Both the position numbers and the translations under genes were made by a program. Of a stretch of 64,000 bases of DNA, positions 13,801 through 23,359 are shown piece by piece. The notes under the pieces were generated by a model. The model saw only the letters and a program-made list of their open reading frames with translations. It made no database searches and was not told where the DNA came from. Source of the DNA: Chrysaora quinquecirrha (Eukaryota; Cnidaria; Scyphozoa; Semaeostomeae; Pelagiidae); NCBI GenBank assembly GCA_014526335.1, contig JACTAT010000037.1, positions 10,001,501 to 10,065,500 of the forward strand, in the 5' to 3' direction. Numbering within the stretch: position 1 is the stretch's first letter; each line of letters starts with the position of its first letter.

Positions 13801-16800
13801 AGAAAGGCTGAATAACTATCCACGCCATCAACAGATAACTCGGCTTCATGTGTTGATTTTCTTGATTTAAAGTGAACGATTATAGAATCATTAGAAAGCA
13901 GCAGATCCTCCACATTAAACTCAGATGTCCACGATGGAATGTCGATCTCAGTCTTCGTTAGTTTTATTTCTTGCTGATATTTAAATGAATTGCTATCTTG
14001 AAGACTTGCATATGAGGAGTTCACTTCAGCATGACAACAACCTAAAAGTTAAAAAAAATTAATAACCTTGTCATTGAAAAAAATTTCGATAAAGGTGATT
14101 GGAAAAAACTACAAAACAGCTATGGATTCACTACCTACCTATTTTATCATATTCCCCTGCTAATTATATTATGTCTGCGTAGTTACCTCTTGCTCGACTA
14201 AACCTAAGTTATTAACTCAGGACATGCTGGCATTTTAGCCTTCATGCAGCTTGTAATTTTTATGGTTTATTCTGTTAAGATGGACACAGGAAAATAATAC
14301 TACCGTAATCTTTTTGTAATTAAAAAAGCTTTAGCGTATGCCGGACAAAGTTTCCGCGCTTTATCGCAATGATGAAATTTTGTACTTCTCAAAAATTAAC
14401 CATTGTTATAGCTGTTCACAAATTTGAAAAAAGGTATATCTTATTTGTCTGGGATCCCCAAACTACTTATATAATTCTTAAAGGAATAAATAGGCGTTGT
14501 CACATCGGAAGCAAAAAATTTGGTCATATCATATTGATTAGCCCTGGGCTACGAGGTGACCTCCTGCGATAAGCAGATAAACCCATATACTTGGGTTGAA
14601 GTTTTCTTCATATTATGAGAGAAAGATGTTGAATCCAAATAATGTTTTCTCCTGGCCATTTCAAGTATAATACTAATTTCAAATCGAAAAGCTCAATGCA
14701 GTGAGAAACACCAGTATTGATTAAGGTGGTTCATTACGATTGATAACGGCTCTTTTATGACTTACCTTCATCGGTATCCTCTTCTCGCAGTTCTAGGCGG
14801 ATAGTGTCTAACTCATCTCCCCATACTGCATCAGGGACTGCAGCAGCCACAGAGGCCCCGGCATGTGGCCGTTGCACTGAAACATCGAATTCTGACGAAA
14901 TTTTTACGCTATAATATTCTTTTGCATGTACTGCATTGTTAATACAAGTGTGTATTAGGAAGAATTTTGAATTTCTGTCAACTACTACGATGTATTCTAA
15001 GTTGTCTGCAATTTCAAGTTTGACAAACTCTCCATTATCAACATCGTGCACTAAAAAAAGAAGACGTTGGTGAAGCCTATAGAGAACAATAAAAACTTTT
15101 ACATAGTCTTTGAGCAGTACAAAATTTTAAAATTGCTAGAAAATGCAGAATTAGTATGTCCAAAAATGTTTTCGCTGTTTCTTGCAATTTTAAAAACTTT
15201 TAAATTTGGCAAGGAATAACAGAAAGTATACTTATCTTGAATGGTACTAACTAATCGTGATTAAGCATACGAGAGAGGAAACTAAGTGAATACATGCGTA
15301 TCACGAAGAATTATTCTAGACTGGGTGAAGTTGTTTTGAGAACATTTAAACGAAGTAGATGTTTATGATAGGTGATCGGATTAATATATTTGAAACCTGC
15401 AAGAAAAATTATTGCGGCAAAATCAAAAAAGACTTTTTGACCGACACACTCTTTCGACCGGGAAACGTTAGAACAAATGAAATTTTTAATTTTATTTAAA
15501 TTGTGTTTCATGTAGTTACTTAAGAAGTTACTTATTAACAACTAACTACTCAAAGATTAATGCAAAGAATCATATTAATCAGAAAAGAAAAACTGGTAAG
15601 GTATAATAAAAATTCACGTTCAGGTACCTTCTTCACTGAGAAAATCTTCGATAATGCTAAAACATTGCAATGTTTTCTTTTGCTCCATATCCAACATAAC
15701 TGTAAAAAGTTAAGACGCGAAACATCTATTCTCAATGCATTTTATTTAACAGGTTTAAAAGAGATGTCACTTTATAGCAGCCTCAATGGAAGCACAAACA
15801 AGTGGATTTGTAGCATTGGTCCACAGATTTGACAATCAGGAAGTTTTTAGGGCTGGCATGTGGCAAAAAACATGCAAGATTTGATAATAGGGTCGAGCAT
15901 TTTTCACAACGAATCAACAAGCACCCGGTTAACCACCGTCTTGGCACAAATGCTGCCGGTGAGCAGAAAACGCGGTTTAACAGATAGCTGGAAAGGGTAA
16001 CGGTCAGTACTTAAATTTTCATATCAACACAAAAAATTCTTTAAAGTGTGAGAGATGGCTCATACCTGCAGCGAAAATCGCATGAGAGTTGGTAAACGAT
16101 TGGAGTAATAAGTTTGATTGAAGTCTAGGAGTTAAATTAAACTTCAAGAAGCGTAAAAGAGCAGAATAAAATTTTATCATACTCAGAATGGAGGTTAGCT
16201 GATGTTTTCGAGGAGGTCTTGTATGGTTAAATATATTATAATTGTGATATACAACTTTGCATCAGTTTTTATGCACCATACTGTGTACCTTTAATGCGTT
16301 GCGCGGCGTTTAGCATGGGTTGTTACTAGGCCATTATTTGATTCATTATTATTATTTCATATATACATTGCTCTGACTGACTGACTAACTTTGCTGACGG
16401 ATAGGGGCTAGGACGTGTTGTTTTACCCTGTCACCTAATATTTAGGAAGCGTGACTGCGGCCTCATTTAAACGTAGTAGAGGCCGCCGGCCCCTTTGGCT
16501 TCCGATACTTTCCGGTGAGAAAAGCAGTAGCCGTGTTATGTAGCAAAGATGTCAAGAAAGAGAAGGGAATTGATTTGCTCCTTTCTAAAAGTAAATCCAA
16601 TTGAGTTTTTGGAGAAAACGTCACAATCTGGTTCCTTTATGAAGATAGCAAAAAGTTTTAGGTATCTAAAATAAACCGAGAGCTTTCATGTGGACCCGAC
16701 AAGTTTGCCTTCGTGGAAACCGTTGAAAAGTTGTTATCCAGCGCTGGTCCCAAAGTACTTCTCGTAGCAACGCCGTCCAATTGTCGGTACATTTCACTGT

Positions 16801-18461
16801 GCAGCTGAACTCCAAAAAGGGTGTAAGGAATCACAACGTATGTAGAGGCGGCTAAAAGTTTGTTTCCGATATGTACCGATGAGCAATTCGGTAGCAGTTT
16901 CAATAGGAAATACCTCAACAAAACGTGAGGAGTTATTTGGAAGGATGTCACGCAAGCAAGGGCTATCACAATGTGGAATGCGTTACAAACAACAATAATA
17001 CAACTTGAAGACTTGCCCTTTTTCATAATAGCACTTTGATTGGATTTGTATATTATATCTATAGCCCTGTCCACACTATACAAACTAACCCAGGTTCGCC
17101 CCAGGTTTTTGCTAACCCAGGTTAGATTTTTGTAGTGTGGACACAACTAACCTGGGTTCGACCTGGGTTAGTTTAACCCGACTTTGGAGGTGGGTTCGAC
17201 CTGGGTCGAACCCAGGTTAGTGTTGGCAACTTCAAGTGTGGACACAAAACTTGGGGCGAACCTGGGTTAGTTTACTTGTGACGCATGCGCAGATATTTAT
17301 TTCATTTGAGGCGCCAGAAATTCTAACTTCCAGAATCTGAATGTCCTAAAATTACTTTACAAAATATTACAATTTGCAATTATAATCACAATTTTCGTAA
17401 AAACTATGGCAGAATCTCACAAAGCAACAGAACGCAGATCAACCTTGACCAGTGAGGCGGTGCCAAGTTGAATCAGTATTTGCAGTGACGAATAGATAAA
17501 GGAACAGCAGGGTAATTGAACGAGGAAGAAACGTTTTGAAAAGATGGCGAAACGCAATTTTGCCATGTACAAGACTTTGCAGAGAAAAACAAGTCTGATA
17601 CTACTGAAAATCATGCTTCTCATCTCATACAACATACAACTGACCATTCGAGTCAGCCATTTTAGATTGTGTATGAATGCCTTCTGGGCATGCGTAATAT
17701 TGTTTAACCCAGGTTCGAACCAGTTCATGTCCACACTGCAAATGAAACGAATCCAATGTGGACAAAACAGGGTTCGCCCTAGGTTAAATTTAACCTGGGG
17801 CAAACCTGGGTTAGTTTGTATAGTGTAGACAGGGCTTATGACTCAAGCTTTTTTTATACATACATACATGTAAGACTGCTTAACACGAGTAAAAACGGGC
17901 AAACCAATCAGCGACCATTTTTTTAAAATGCAAAAAGGATGACTCAGCGAAAAGTGAACGTCACGCTCCTTATGAGCGGCATTTACTTGAATTTGTGGCT
18001 ATAAATTCTGGGACGTTCTCTGTTTGGAAAGAAGCGAAACGATTGCAGAAGATTGCCTCAACAAGCAGTTTGGCTTGCCGTAGAGGCCAGCTCATTCATC
18101 TATCACGACCCTTTGGACCAGGGCAAATTAACTCTGCCGATGGTGCAAACCTGCCTGTCTCAGACATGGTTATTGTGATCCGACCATTGTACATTGTAAG
18201 TATATGTACAATGTTCTGATATGAGTTACAAAAGGATACCGATTTCTCCGAGTGAAGAAGCAGCCAACACAACTGAATCCATTTGTTTAAAATAAACATT
18301 TCCGCTACAAGAGAGAGGAACTGGAATTGCCTCACCAACGACAAGTTCTCCACCATCTTTAAAATAGATTTCATGAAGATCTCTTTTGTTTGCAATACAT
18401 GTTATTTTGTGCTTTTTGTTGGTGTCGTCATAAGTTGCACTTAGCAGCAGAACTTCATTTG
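1625..18461 (-). CDS. SPG11: spatacsin (SPG11) gene, partial, at least 16 exons visible
   Basis: Spatacsin is a very large scaffold that, with spastizin and AP-5, acts on late endosomes and lysosomes in lysosome reformation. The call rests on conceptual joining of minus-strand exons with good splice sites, compatible phases and family resemblance in the right order. Landmarks are an N-terminal propeller part (18240-13178), the segment with SIPLHSLEVGLQHRQIDT (exon 11821-11971), FLNNLIRDGID (exon 9619-9926), LVQFGLNFAF (exon 7855-7971), YSEILFKWIQSWD (exon 4656-4770) and ELWEYLMDRNN (exon 1625-1841). About the first 900 residues are covered. The first exon or exons (about 80 residues) are not found, and at least one exon is missing between 15628 and 15050 and another between 5523 and 4770, judged by family length or phase. 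The gene leaves the window at the left. Family identity is strong; individual borders are inferred without transcripts. Confidence 0.88.
1842..2780. other. intron sequence, nothing recognised
   Basis: Part of the spatacsin intron between exons 1625-1841 and 4656-4770. Short open frames on either strand show no family resemblance, and I see no repeat structure. Confidence 0.4.
2780..3200 (-). pseudogene. Gypsy-like integrase fragment, degraded
   Basis: On the minus strand a broken frame reads a Cys/His-containing patch, then PWDPVAIDFIERLPHSSQCF LAVTDF, then (after stops) FARHEIPRHVKLDYVPPF. This is the order of the integrase catalytic core of Ty3/Gypsy elements: W-x-x-hydrophobic-x-hydrophobic-D around the first Asp, the VTDF strand, then the ARHGIP helix before the second Asp region. 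No LTRs or other domains are visible. It sits in a spatacsin intron. Confidence 0.55.
3556..3637. repeat. short hairpin element (about 80 bp)
   Basis: AGGCCCATTTCCA at the left and its near-exact reverse complement TGGAAATGGGCCT at the right enclose about 56 bases. It could be a tiny MITE or a remnant. No clear target duplication was seen. Confidence 0.5.
4656..4770 (-). CDS. SPG11: spatacsin exon (115 bp)
   Basis: Bounded by TCTCTGTCAAG and GGACAG/GTAACA. It reads EHVDEGSYSEILFKWIQSWD, then SVSRSKVLLDAAIPSK. The double-Trp helix and the following hydrophobic-Pro segment match the family. It leaves in phase 1, as exon 1625-1841 requires. Confidence 0.8.
5212..5297. repeat. GATCA/GGATC microsatellite
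   Basis: Five-base words GATCA and GGATC repeat for about 85 bases (GATCGGATCAGATCAGATCA and so on). Confidence 0.9.
5523..5647 (-). CDS. SPG11: probable spatacsin exon (125 bp)
   Basis: A strong acceptor (TTTTTTGTTTCTAG) and donor (AAATC/GTAAGA) enclose a frame reading NVEFSNDSMLGILNDQDRAD onward to SVEEASK. It enters in phase 0 as required by exon 7121-7192. It leaves in phase 2, whereas exon 4656-4770 needs phase 0, so one more exon of length 3n+1 must lie between. I did not find it. Confidence 0.6.
5648..7120. other. intron, nothing recognised
   Basis: Lies between two phase-0 spatacsin exons. A 133-codon open frame on the minus strand (6127-6528) shows no family resemblance and is not needed to keep phase. 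An AGCCGTAGC-like low-complexity patch lies around 5890-6050. Confidence 0.4.
7121..7192 (-). CDS. SPG11: spatacsin exon (72 bp)
   Basis: Bounded by TTTCATTTAG and TACCTG/GTGAAG, phase 0 in and out. It reads GRDEKTTLRKIFDHTLDRRL REYL, matching the family segment that ends in an Arg-Asp/Glu-aromatic-Leu motif. Confidence 0.75.
7855..7971 (-). CDS. SPG11: spatacsin exon (117 bp, highly conserved)
   Basis: Bounded by CACTTTTTCAG and AACCTG/GTAAGT, phase 0 on both sides. It reads LSSLVQFGLNFAFRQLLENN and LEKSINILKNL, nearly position-for-position like the conserved alpha-helical segment of the family (Gly-Leu-Asn, then Asn-Asn, then Leu-Lys-Asn). Confidence 0.85.
8867..9020 (-). CDS. SPG11: possible lineage-specific spatacsin exon
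   Basis: A 154-bp stop-free segment lies between AGTTTTGTAG and GTTAAG/GTTAGT. Its phase joins both neighbours correctly. Its sequence (LLRFKWMPKTYGNEGF to YACAVVVK) has no counterpart that I know of in vertebrate spatacsin, where the flanking helices are adjacent. It is either an insertion specific to this lineage or a chance frame; phase compatibility at both ends favours an exon. Confidence 0.45.
9084..9163 (-). CDS. SPG11: spatacsin exon (80 bp)
   Basis: Bounded by CCAATAG and CTTGAG/GTACAT. It reads AYVEEEILAGRLSHLQEYIL, corresponding to the short helix with E-E-hydrophobic-I-A in the family. Enters in phase 0 and leaves in phase 2. Confidence 0.65.
9619..9926 (-). CDS. SPG11: spatacsin exon (helical segment, about 308 bp)
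   Basis: The acceptor is TTTTCTTTGATAG. The exon reads GRHKKSFFEALLQMTIDFLN, then NLIRDGIDVL, and continues to APKSLK. The FFEALLQMTIDFLNN stretch matches a conserved helix pair of the family. The donor AAG/GTCATT near 9618 is inferred. The frame stays open to 9547, but the downstream exon requires a phase-0 exit, which this donor gives. Confidence 0.75.
10941..11150 (-). CDS. SPG11: spatacsin exon (210 bp)
   Basis: Bounded by GCTATTTCTAG and CTCAAAAG/GTAATT, phase 1 in and phase 1 out. It reads AFSKYWTSISLPEAADVPQY onward to LYKAVDMLIKSIHQNSK, fitting the helical segment that follows the diagnostic exon in the family. Confidence 0.8.
11821..11971 (-). CDS. SPG11: spatacsin exon, diagnostic segment
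   Basis: Follows TTTTTTATCAG and ends ACAAAG/GTACAT. It encodes FIQYSGISEAEKICRSNQW, then the segment SIPLHSLEVGLQHRQIDTIS and FFLKTRDK. This is the best-conserved piece of the spatacsin N-terminal half: a Trp, then a Ser-Ile-Pro-hydrophobic-His stretch and an R-Q-hydrophobic-D-T motif. It anchors the identification of the whole gene. Confidence 0.85.
12447..12609 (-). CDS. SPG11: spatacsin exon (163 bp)
   Basis: Lies between CCGTATCTAG and TTTTCAG/GTAGTG. It reads HFSLLQQCMNPSYQKVILDA through to LTKDDRSDFQ and ends in phase 0, exactly what the strongly conserved next exon needs. Confidence 0.65.
13178..13356 (-). CDS. SPG11: probable spatacsin exon, borders uncertain
   Basis: A stop-free frame reads CWFYLHWKIHGSYLPIFSFK, resembling the strand with a conserved Trp in the late propeller. 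The phases fit if the acceptor is the AG just inside the frame (near 13346) and the donor is GGCG/GTTTAT near 13178. A more upstream AG (near 13357) would give a stop in the required phase. Confidence 0.5.
13759..14041 (-). CDS. SPG11: spatacsin exon (283 bp)
   Basis: Bounded by AACTTTTAG and CAAAG/GTAAC. It continues the reading phase of the exon above and reads CCHAEVNSSYASLQDSNS through to LLLLDSQAGKSSIQ. Sequence conservation to the family is weak here, as expected for this variable linker. Phase continuity supports it. Confidence 0.65.
14766..15050 (-). CDS. SPG11: spatacsin exon (propeller, 285 bp)
   Basis: Bounded by CTTTTTTTAG and GATGAAG/GTAAGTC. It encodes HDVDNGEFVKLEIADNLEYI and an acidic tail (ELREEDTDE), the counterpart of the family's DVVDG strand and the acidic linker after it. 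The family has about 28 residues between this and the preceding exon that I could not place, so a small exon is probably missed. Confidence 0.75.
15628..15699 (-). CDS. SPG11: spatacsin exon (72 bp)
   Basis: Flanked by TTTTTACAG and GAAG/GTACCT. In the phase left by the previous exon it reads VMLDMEQKKTLQCFSIIEDF, matching a propeller strand and turn of the family. It starts and ends in phase 1. Confidence 0.7.
16380..16480. repeat. dispersed repeat segment shared with 59965-60040
   Basis: Both places carry the same string of blocks: GGAC(A/G)TG-TG-TTTA, CCT-TCACCTAAT and GGAAG. They look like diverged copies of one interspersed repeat. Its borders are unknown. Confidence 0.4.
17063..17836. 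mobile_element. 774-bp MITE with long terminal inverted repeats
   Basis: The left end AGCCCTGTCCACACTATACA and the right end (its reverse complement with one substitution) continue into about 45 bp of matched inverted repeat. Both ends contain repeated AACCCAGGTT and CCTGGGTT words. The trinucleotide TAT flanks both ends and may be a 3-bp target duplication. A 3-bp duplication with a GCCCTGTCCACAC-type end resembles PIF/Harbinger-derived MITEs, but TAT is not the usual TWA. There is no transposase. It sits in a spatacsin intron. Confidence 0.75.
18240..18461 (-). CDS. SPG11: spatacsin exon (N-terminal propeller)
   Basis: The exon follows a long pyrimidine tract ending in CTACAG and ends at ATCG/GTATCC. 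It reads NEVLLLSATYDD onward without stops, entering with 2 bases and leaving with 1. It resembles the early beta-propeller strands of spatacsin. The next exon (15628-15699) has the matching phase. Confidence 0.7.
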
Positions 18462-18708
18462 CTGTAGCAGAAAAAAACAATTACATAACATTGAAACCAA
18501 GTTATTCCTAAGCAGATTGTTTCCAGAAATATAAATTTTCACTATGAAAATTCTTGATCTAAATAGATCTTTTCAGTCATGACTTTCTGCTCAGCATTTT
18601 TCTACAGCCTAATATCAATTCTTATATTTCTTAAAAATTAACTGAATTAGACTGAATCAATTAAACAATTTCTTAAAACACTTGATTTTTACTTGTTTTG
18701 GATCATCA

Positions 18709-20345
18709 TCATTGCATATTCGTCCACTTTGTAAACATTATGCTGTCAACAGTTTTACGCCAAACTTTTCTGTCGGAAAATATCACTTCAATTTTGTCTA
18801 GATTGTCTAAATTGTTTGGCCCAATTGGGATTTCTGTGTATTTCTTAATATCATTTATGACCATGCTGAACCATGTTGATTTTGGTCTGCCAATTGGTCT
18901 TTTAGCAGGTTTTAAAAATTTTCGTAACACTTGATGGGCTGGTGTTTCTGGTGGAAGTCTGAGCACATGACCAAACCAAGTGAGCCGCCTTTTATTTATA
19001 ATAACACTCCAGGGTTTCATTTTTGTTCTTTCGTAGAGATCTTTGTTTGAAATGATCCTAGGCCATTGTACGTTTATAACTTTTCTTAGCAGTCTTCTTT
19101 GAAAAGAATCTATGATGTTTTCAAGATTTTGAGTGATTGTCCATGTCTCTGAATTATATAGGAAAATGCTTTCAACGTACGTTTTGAAGACTCTTATACG
19201 TGTTGTTTCACTTGTATGTTTGTTGTTAGTTAGAATCTTTTCGAAGGTTTTGAAACAGTCTTGAGCAAGCCCTTTTCGTCTCGTAATGTCTTCTTCAGTA
19301 TCAAGTAATGAACCCAAATATTTACATTTCTTCCAGCTCATGTCGCTATCTCTACTTATATGAAATCTTTCAGTTTTGCTTTTGTTGATATAGAGTCCTT
19401 CATCTTTCAGCATCTGAGGTATAATCCTCTCTATTTGATTTACTTTGGATTCGTCTGATCTTATAAAGGAGATATCATCAGCATATTTAGGATCTATTTC
19501 TATTCTATGAGTGTATTTGTCGATTAACCAATCCAAGGCTGACCACATTGGTTTTTTGTAGTCAACTGGTTCGATATGATTAGGAATTGGTTTCAAGGCA
19601 TATGCTAGGTACAGTATGAATAGCAAAGCTGATAGACAATCTCCCTGACAAATTCCAATTCCAGCTAGGATATCTGTACCTGTTTCTTTACCAATTCTGA
19701 CATTTAGTACTACATCGTTGATAAGCAGAGACATCATATGGAGTTCACATTTGGTCAATATGCCTTCTAGAATATTCATTAGTTTTGGACGATTGACTGT
19801 GTCGAAAAGCTTTAGACAGGTCGAGAAATAGGAGAAAGATATCATAATTTTCAGATATAATGGCTTTTTCGGTTAGTAATTTTATTGCAAATACTTGTTC
19901 AGTCGTTGATCTTCCACTAAGGTATGCTGCTTGACTCAAAGAGTTATGTGTTTTCATCCTCTCCCAACATCTTGTAATTAGTACGATTGTGATAATTTTT
20001 CTTAGAACTGATAGTAAAAGAATTGGTCTTACGTTAACTTTTTCATCTTTATTTGGTGATTTTGCTATTGGATTAAGAATACCTCTTTGGATCTCCTCTG
20101 GGTATTGTCCTGTTTCACTGGTCATATTTAAAAGGTTGGCACTTTGTTCGTACATTTCATTTGACCCATGTTTGATAAACTCTGCAACTTTCTATTTCTT
20201 GAAGTTCTTGGTCTAGTTTATTGTTTCGTTCTTCTTTAAGTAGTTGTTTTATTTGTGTCATTGTTTGGTTACGTTCTTTCTGGAGTTTAATTCTCTTAGT
20301 TTTCACTTTGGTGGATTCAATATCATCTCTGAGTTTTTTCTGTTT
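18709..20345 (-). pseudogene. LINE reverse transcriptase, one frame break
   Basis: Two overlapping minus-strand frames form one non-LTR retrotransposon polymerase. The N-terminal part (20155 to about 19800) has PIAKSPNKDEKVNVRPILLL and ends at LFLDLSKAF, the first catalytic Asp block. A one-frame shift near 19800 leads into DTVNRPKLMNILEG, GICQGDCLSALLFILYLA, the active site YADD, YLGS and the C-terminal WFGHVLRLP ... RPIGRPKSTW segment, ending at 18709. Lysine-rich linker coding continues up to about 20345. No endonuclease domain is seen upstream. The single break suggests a fairly young, 5'-truncated copy. It lies upstream of the first recognised spatacsin exon. The clade is not resolved by eye. 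Confidence 0.88.
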
Positions 20346-20448
20346 TCTGAAAGTTTTTTGATATTTTCTGATGTGGATGTTTTATTATTATTATTTTTAT
20401 TTTTATTATTTCACTAGTTAGTCATGTTCAAAATCATCGAGGACGACG

Positions 20449-20606
20449 GGGACATGTTTTTTAGCATTTCGCTGATTACAGATCAGAAAAAAGTTGACCT
20501 TGGTGCAACATTTTTAACGACGTCGTCACATCGTCGTCTCTTATTTTGATATGGGAACATGGTTTTGATCATTGACGGGGAAACTCTTAAAAAACATGTT
20601 CCCATT
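20449..20606. repeat. inverted repeat, about 160 bp
   Basis: GGGGACATGTTTTTTAG and the near reverse complement TTAAAAAACATGTTCCC bound a segment with internal matched words (CGACGTCGTC). It may be a small foldback MITE. Confidence 0.5.
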
Positions 20607-20759
20607 TCGCCACTGTACATTGAAATCGACAACTACTTACTGATTTCCCTGGGTAATTTATTAAACCCACAAAAATCCATCTGAATCAACCTTAACCCAG
20701 CTGAACACATCGAACCAAGCAGTAAGCTGCCTGAACGGTCTAGTTTAAAACACCACACA

Positions 20760-21650
20760 AATGGGAACACTGATGAACACTGGTGAAGGCCACTGTTCAT
20801 TGATGAACATCAACGTACACCAATGAACACTGATGGAACACCGGTGGAACACGAATGAACACTGATGAAAACCAATGGAACACCGATGAACACCAACGCA
20901 CACCAATGAACACCAACGGAACACTGATGGAACAGCAATGGACACAGATGAACGCCAATGGAACACTGATGAACACCAATGGAACACCGCTAGAACACGA
21001 ATGAGCACAAATGAACGGCAATGGAACATCGATGAACACAAATTGAACACCGCTGGAAAATGAATGAACATCGATGAACACCAGTGGAACACCGATGAAA
21101 ACCAACGAACACCAATGAAAACCAGCGGAAAACCGATGGAACACGAATGGACAATGATGAACGCCAATGGAACAGTGATAAACACCGATGGAACACGAAT
21201 GAACACTGATGGACATCAATGGAACACTGATGAGCACCAACGGATCACCGATGGAACACGAATGAACATCGAAGGAACACGAATGAACCCTGATGAACGC
21301 CAGTGGAAGACTCGTGCACACCGATGGAACAAGAATGAACACTAATGAAACAACAATAGAACACCGATGAACACTAACGAACACCAATGAACACCAACGA
21401 ACACCAATGAACACCAACGGATCACCGATGGAACACGAATGAACATCGATGAACACCAACGGATCACCGATGGAACACGAATGAACATCGATGAACACCA
21501 ATGGAACACCGATGGAACATGAATGAGCATCGATGAACACCAGTGGAACACCGATGAACACCAATGGAACACATATGGAACATGAATGAACATCGATGAA
21601 CAACAATAAAAACATCGATGAACACAAGTGAACACCGATGAAAAAATATA
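20760..21650. repeat. minisatellite array 1 (GAACACCGATG family)
   Basis: About 890 bases of degenerate words GAACACCGATG, AACACCAATG and GAACACGAATG. Between about 21430 and 21510 a 42-base period is visible. Because the period is a multiple of three and the words lack stops, several frames are open on the minus strand (up to 345 codons) and give repetitive V-F-H-W-C-S-S peptides. These are not genes. A related array in the opposite orientation lies at 23045-23355. Confidence 0.9.
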
Positions 21651-21659
21651 TTTGAAACG

Positions 21660-23040
21660 AAATTCTCGGTTCTACCGTCGAGGCTTTGAAAAGAGGGATG
21701 GTGTTAGTTTCTAGGGAAAGGGAAGGCATTGAAAATCTGTCAATTGAGGCATTTGGAATATCAAATGATGTTTCTCGAGAGTTCAGAAAAACATTTTGCA
21801 ATATTTTTGCCATTTTTATTATTCTTTGATTCATAATCGAGTTTTTAATTTTGAGGCTATAGCTGTCTCCTCAAATATTCTCAATCAGGTATGTGTCTGG
21901 CTGACAGAGATGCTTGGCCCAATATTGTTCAACAAAGTTTTTGTATGAAAACAAAGTTTATATGAACACCTACGCTCGCGAATGCCCGTATAATGGAATT
22001 ATATGAACATCGTTAAGTGGCATAATAATAATTAAAAATTAAAGTTTAAAAAAGCTTTTGTTTCGTTGTGGAAAATATATCATACTGAAAAGTGCTGGTA
22101 TATATTTCAAGGTAATGAGCTTAAAATACAAATATTATGGTAACATGAATTTGCTGATTTCAGATTTCCGACAACCAACTCATGTCTAAAGGACAACAGC
22201 CTATTTCTCGTAATTTTATTGGAAAGCCCTGGAAAAATATATGAACTGAAACTTGCTGTACATTAGGGCTTTTCTAATTCACTTTTTCCAAACCGTACAA
22301 TGAAAAATTTCTTTCTTTTGCAGGGAAGATAGGGTAAATGAAGCAAAATTTTTTCTTTCTCTCGTATATAGTTACAATGTATTTCCAGCTTGATCCTACT
22401 CAGAAAGCGTCTTTTTTCTCAAGAAAACCTTTTTAGAAGTGGCTTCTATTCATTTCTGTCACCTAGCTTTATTATACTAATCAAAAATGCAATTTTTTAT
22501 CATAGTTATTTGGCAAGGTTGTTTTTCTTTCTCTTGGGACTTCTAGTACTGTTGTTTTGATGATCTTTGACCTGATACATTCTTCTAGTTGCAGATTCGT
22601 TGCCTCTGAGACGCAAGGGAGAAAGGGGCATTTCAATGTGGATTGCAGGAAGCTTTTGCATGGGGTTTTTAGAGGTGTGATCATACGATGCATAAGCAGT
22701 ATTTTTCAAGGCTGTTTATCGCTGTTCGCTTAGCTCAACTAATATTTCAATTTAAATTCCCAAGTCACCCTATCCCATTGCAGGGTTAATAGATTTCATT
22801 TGGGCATAGCATTCTTCTCTTCTACCATTTGCTTGCTATTTGGTGAGTGACCATTGGTATGACAAGTGCATTGGCTTTGGCGGGAAAAACAGGTTTTTCT
22901 ATCCACTCCCTAACCAGGGGTGTAATTAGGAGGGTGGAGGACTGGGCCGATGCACTTACTGCCCAATCTACAGCTCTATGTGATGAGAGAACGCAGCCAC
23001 CGTATTCTGTTGATTGATAATGTTTGGGTGTGCAGAATTT
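21660..23040. other. no gene seen between the two minisatellites
   Basis: This AT-rich stretch contains no frame with family resemblance. The tail of a long minus-strand frame enters from the minisatellite only because that array lacks stops. Confidence 0.4.
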
Positions 23041-23044
23041 GACT

Positions 23045-23355
23045 TTGTCTTCCATTGGTGGTCGTCGGTCTTCATTGGTGTTCAATCAGTGTTTTATTTG
23101 TGTTCATCAGTGTTTATCGGTGTTCCGTTGGTGTTCATCAGTGTTTATCAGTATTCCATTGGTGTTCATCTTGCAGTGTTCTCTTGTGTTCCATTGGTGT
23201 TCATCAGTGTTCCTCAGTGTTCCATTGGTGTTCATCTTGCAATGTTCTCTGGTGTTCCATTGGTGTTCATCAGTGTTCGTCAGTGTTCCGTTGGTGTTCA
23301 TCTTGCAGTGTTCTCTGGTGTTCCATTGATGTTCATCAGTGTTCATCGTTGTTAA
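23045..23355. repeat. minisatellite array 2, inverse orientation
   Basis: Words GTTCCATTGGTGTTCATCAG and GTGTTCATCTTGCAGTGTTC recur with a period near 66 bases. The motif is the reverse complement of that in 20760-21650. All three forward frames are open here because 66 is divisible by three. Confidence 0.88.
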
Positions 23356-23359
23356 ATGG

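Noticed and set aside
15311..15400. Segment GFKYINPITYHKHLL as the missing propeller exon
   Set aside because: It has a fair acceptor and correct phase but no donor before its stop, and it does not resemble the expected strand.
16658..17146. 162-codon hydrophobic minus-strand frame
   Set aside because: It runs into the terminal repeat of the MITE, has no splice context and no recognisable motif.
20745..21834. 345-codon frame rich in V-F-H-W-C-S-S
   Set aside because: A by-product of a stop-free minisatellite whose period is a multiple of three. Other frames and the opposite strand are also open.
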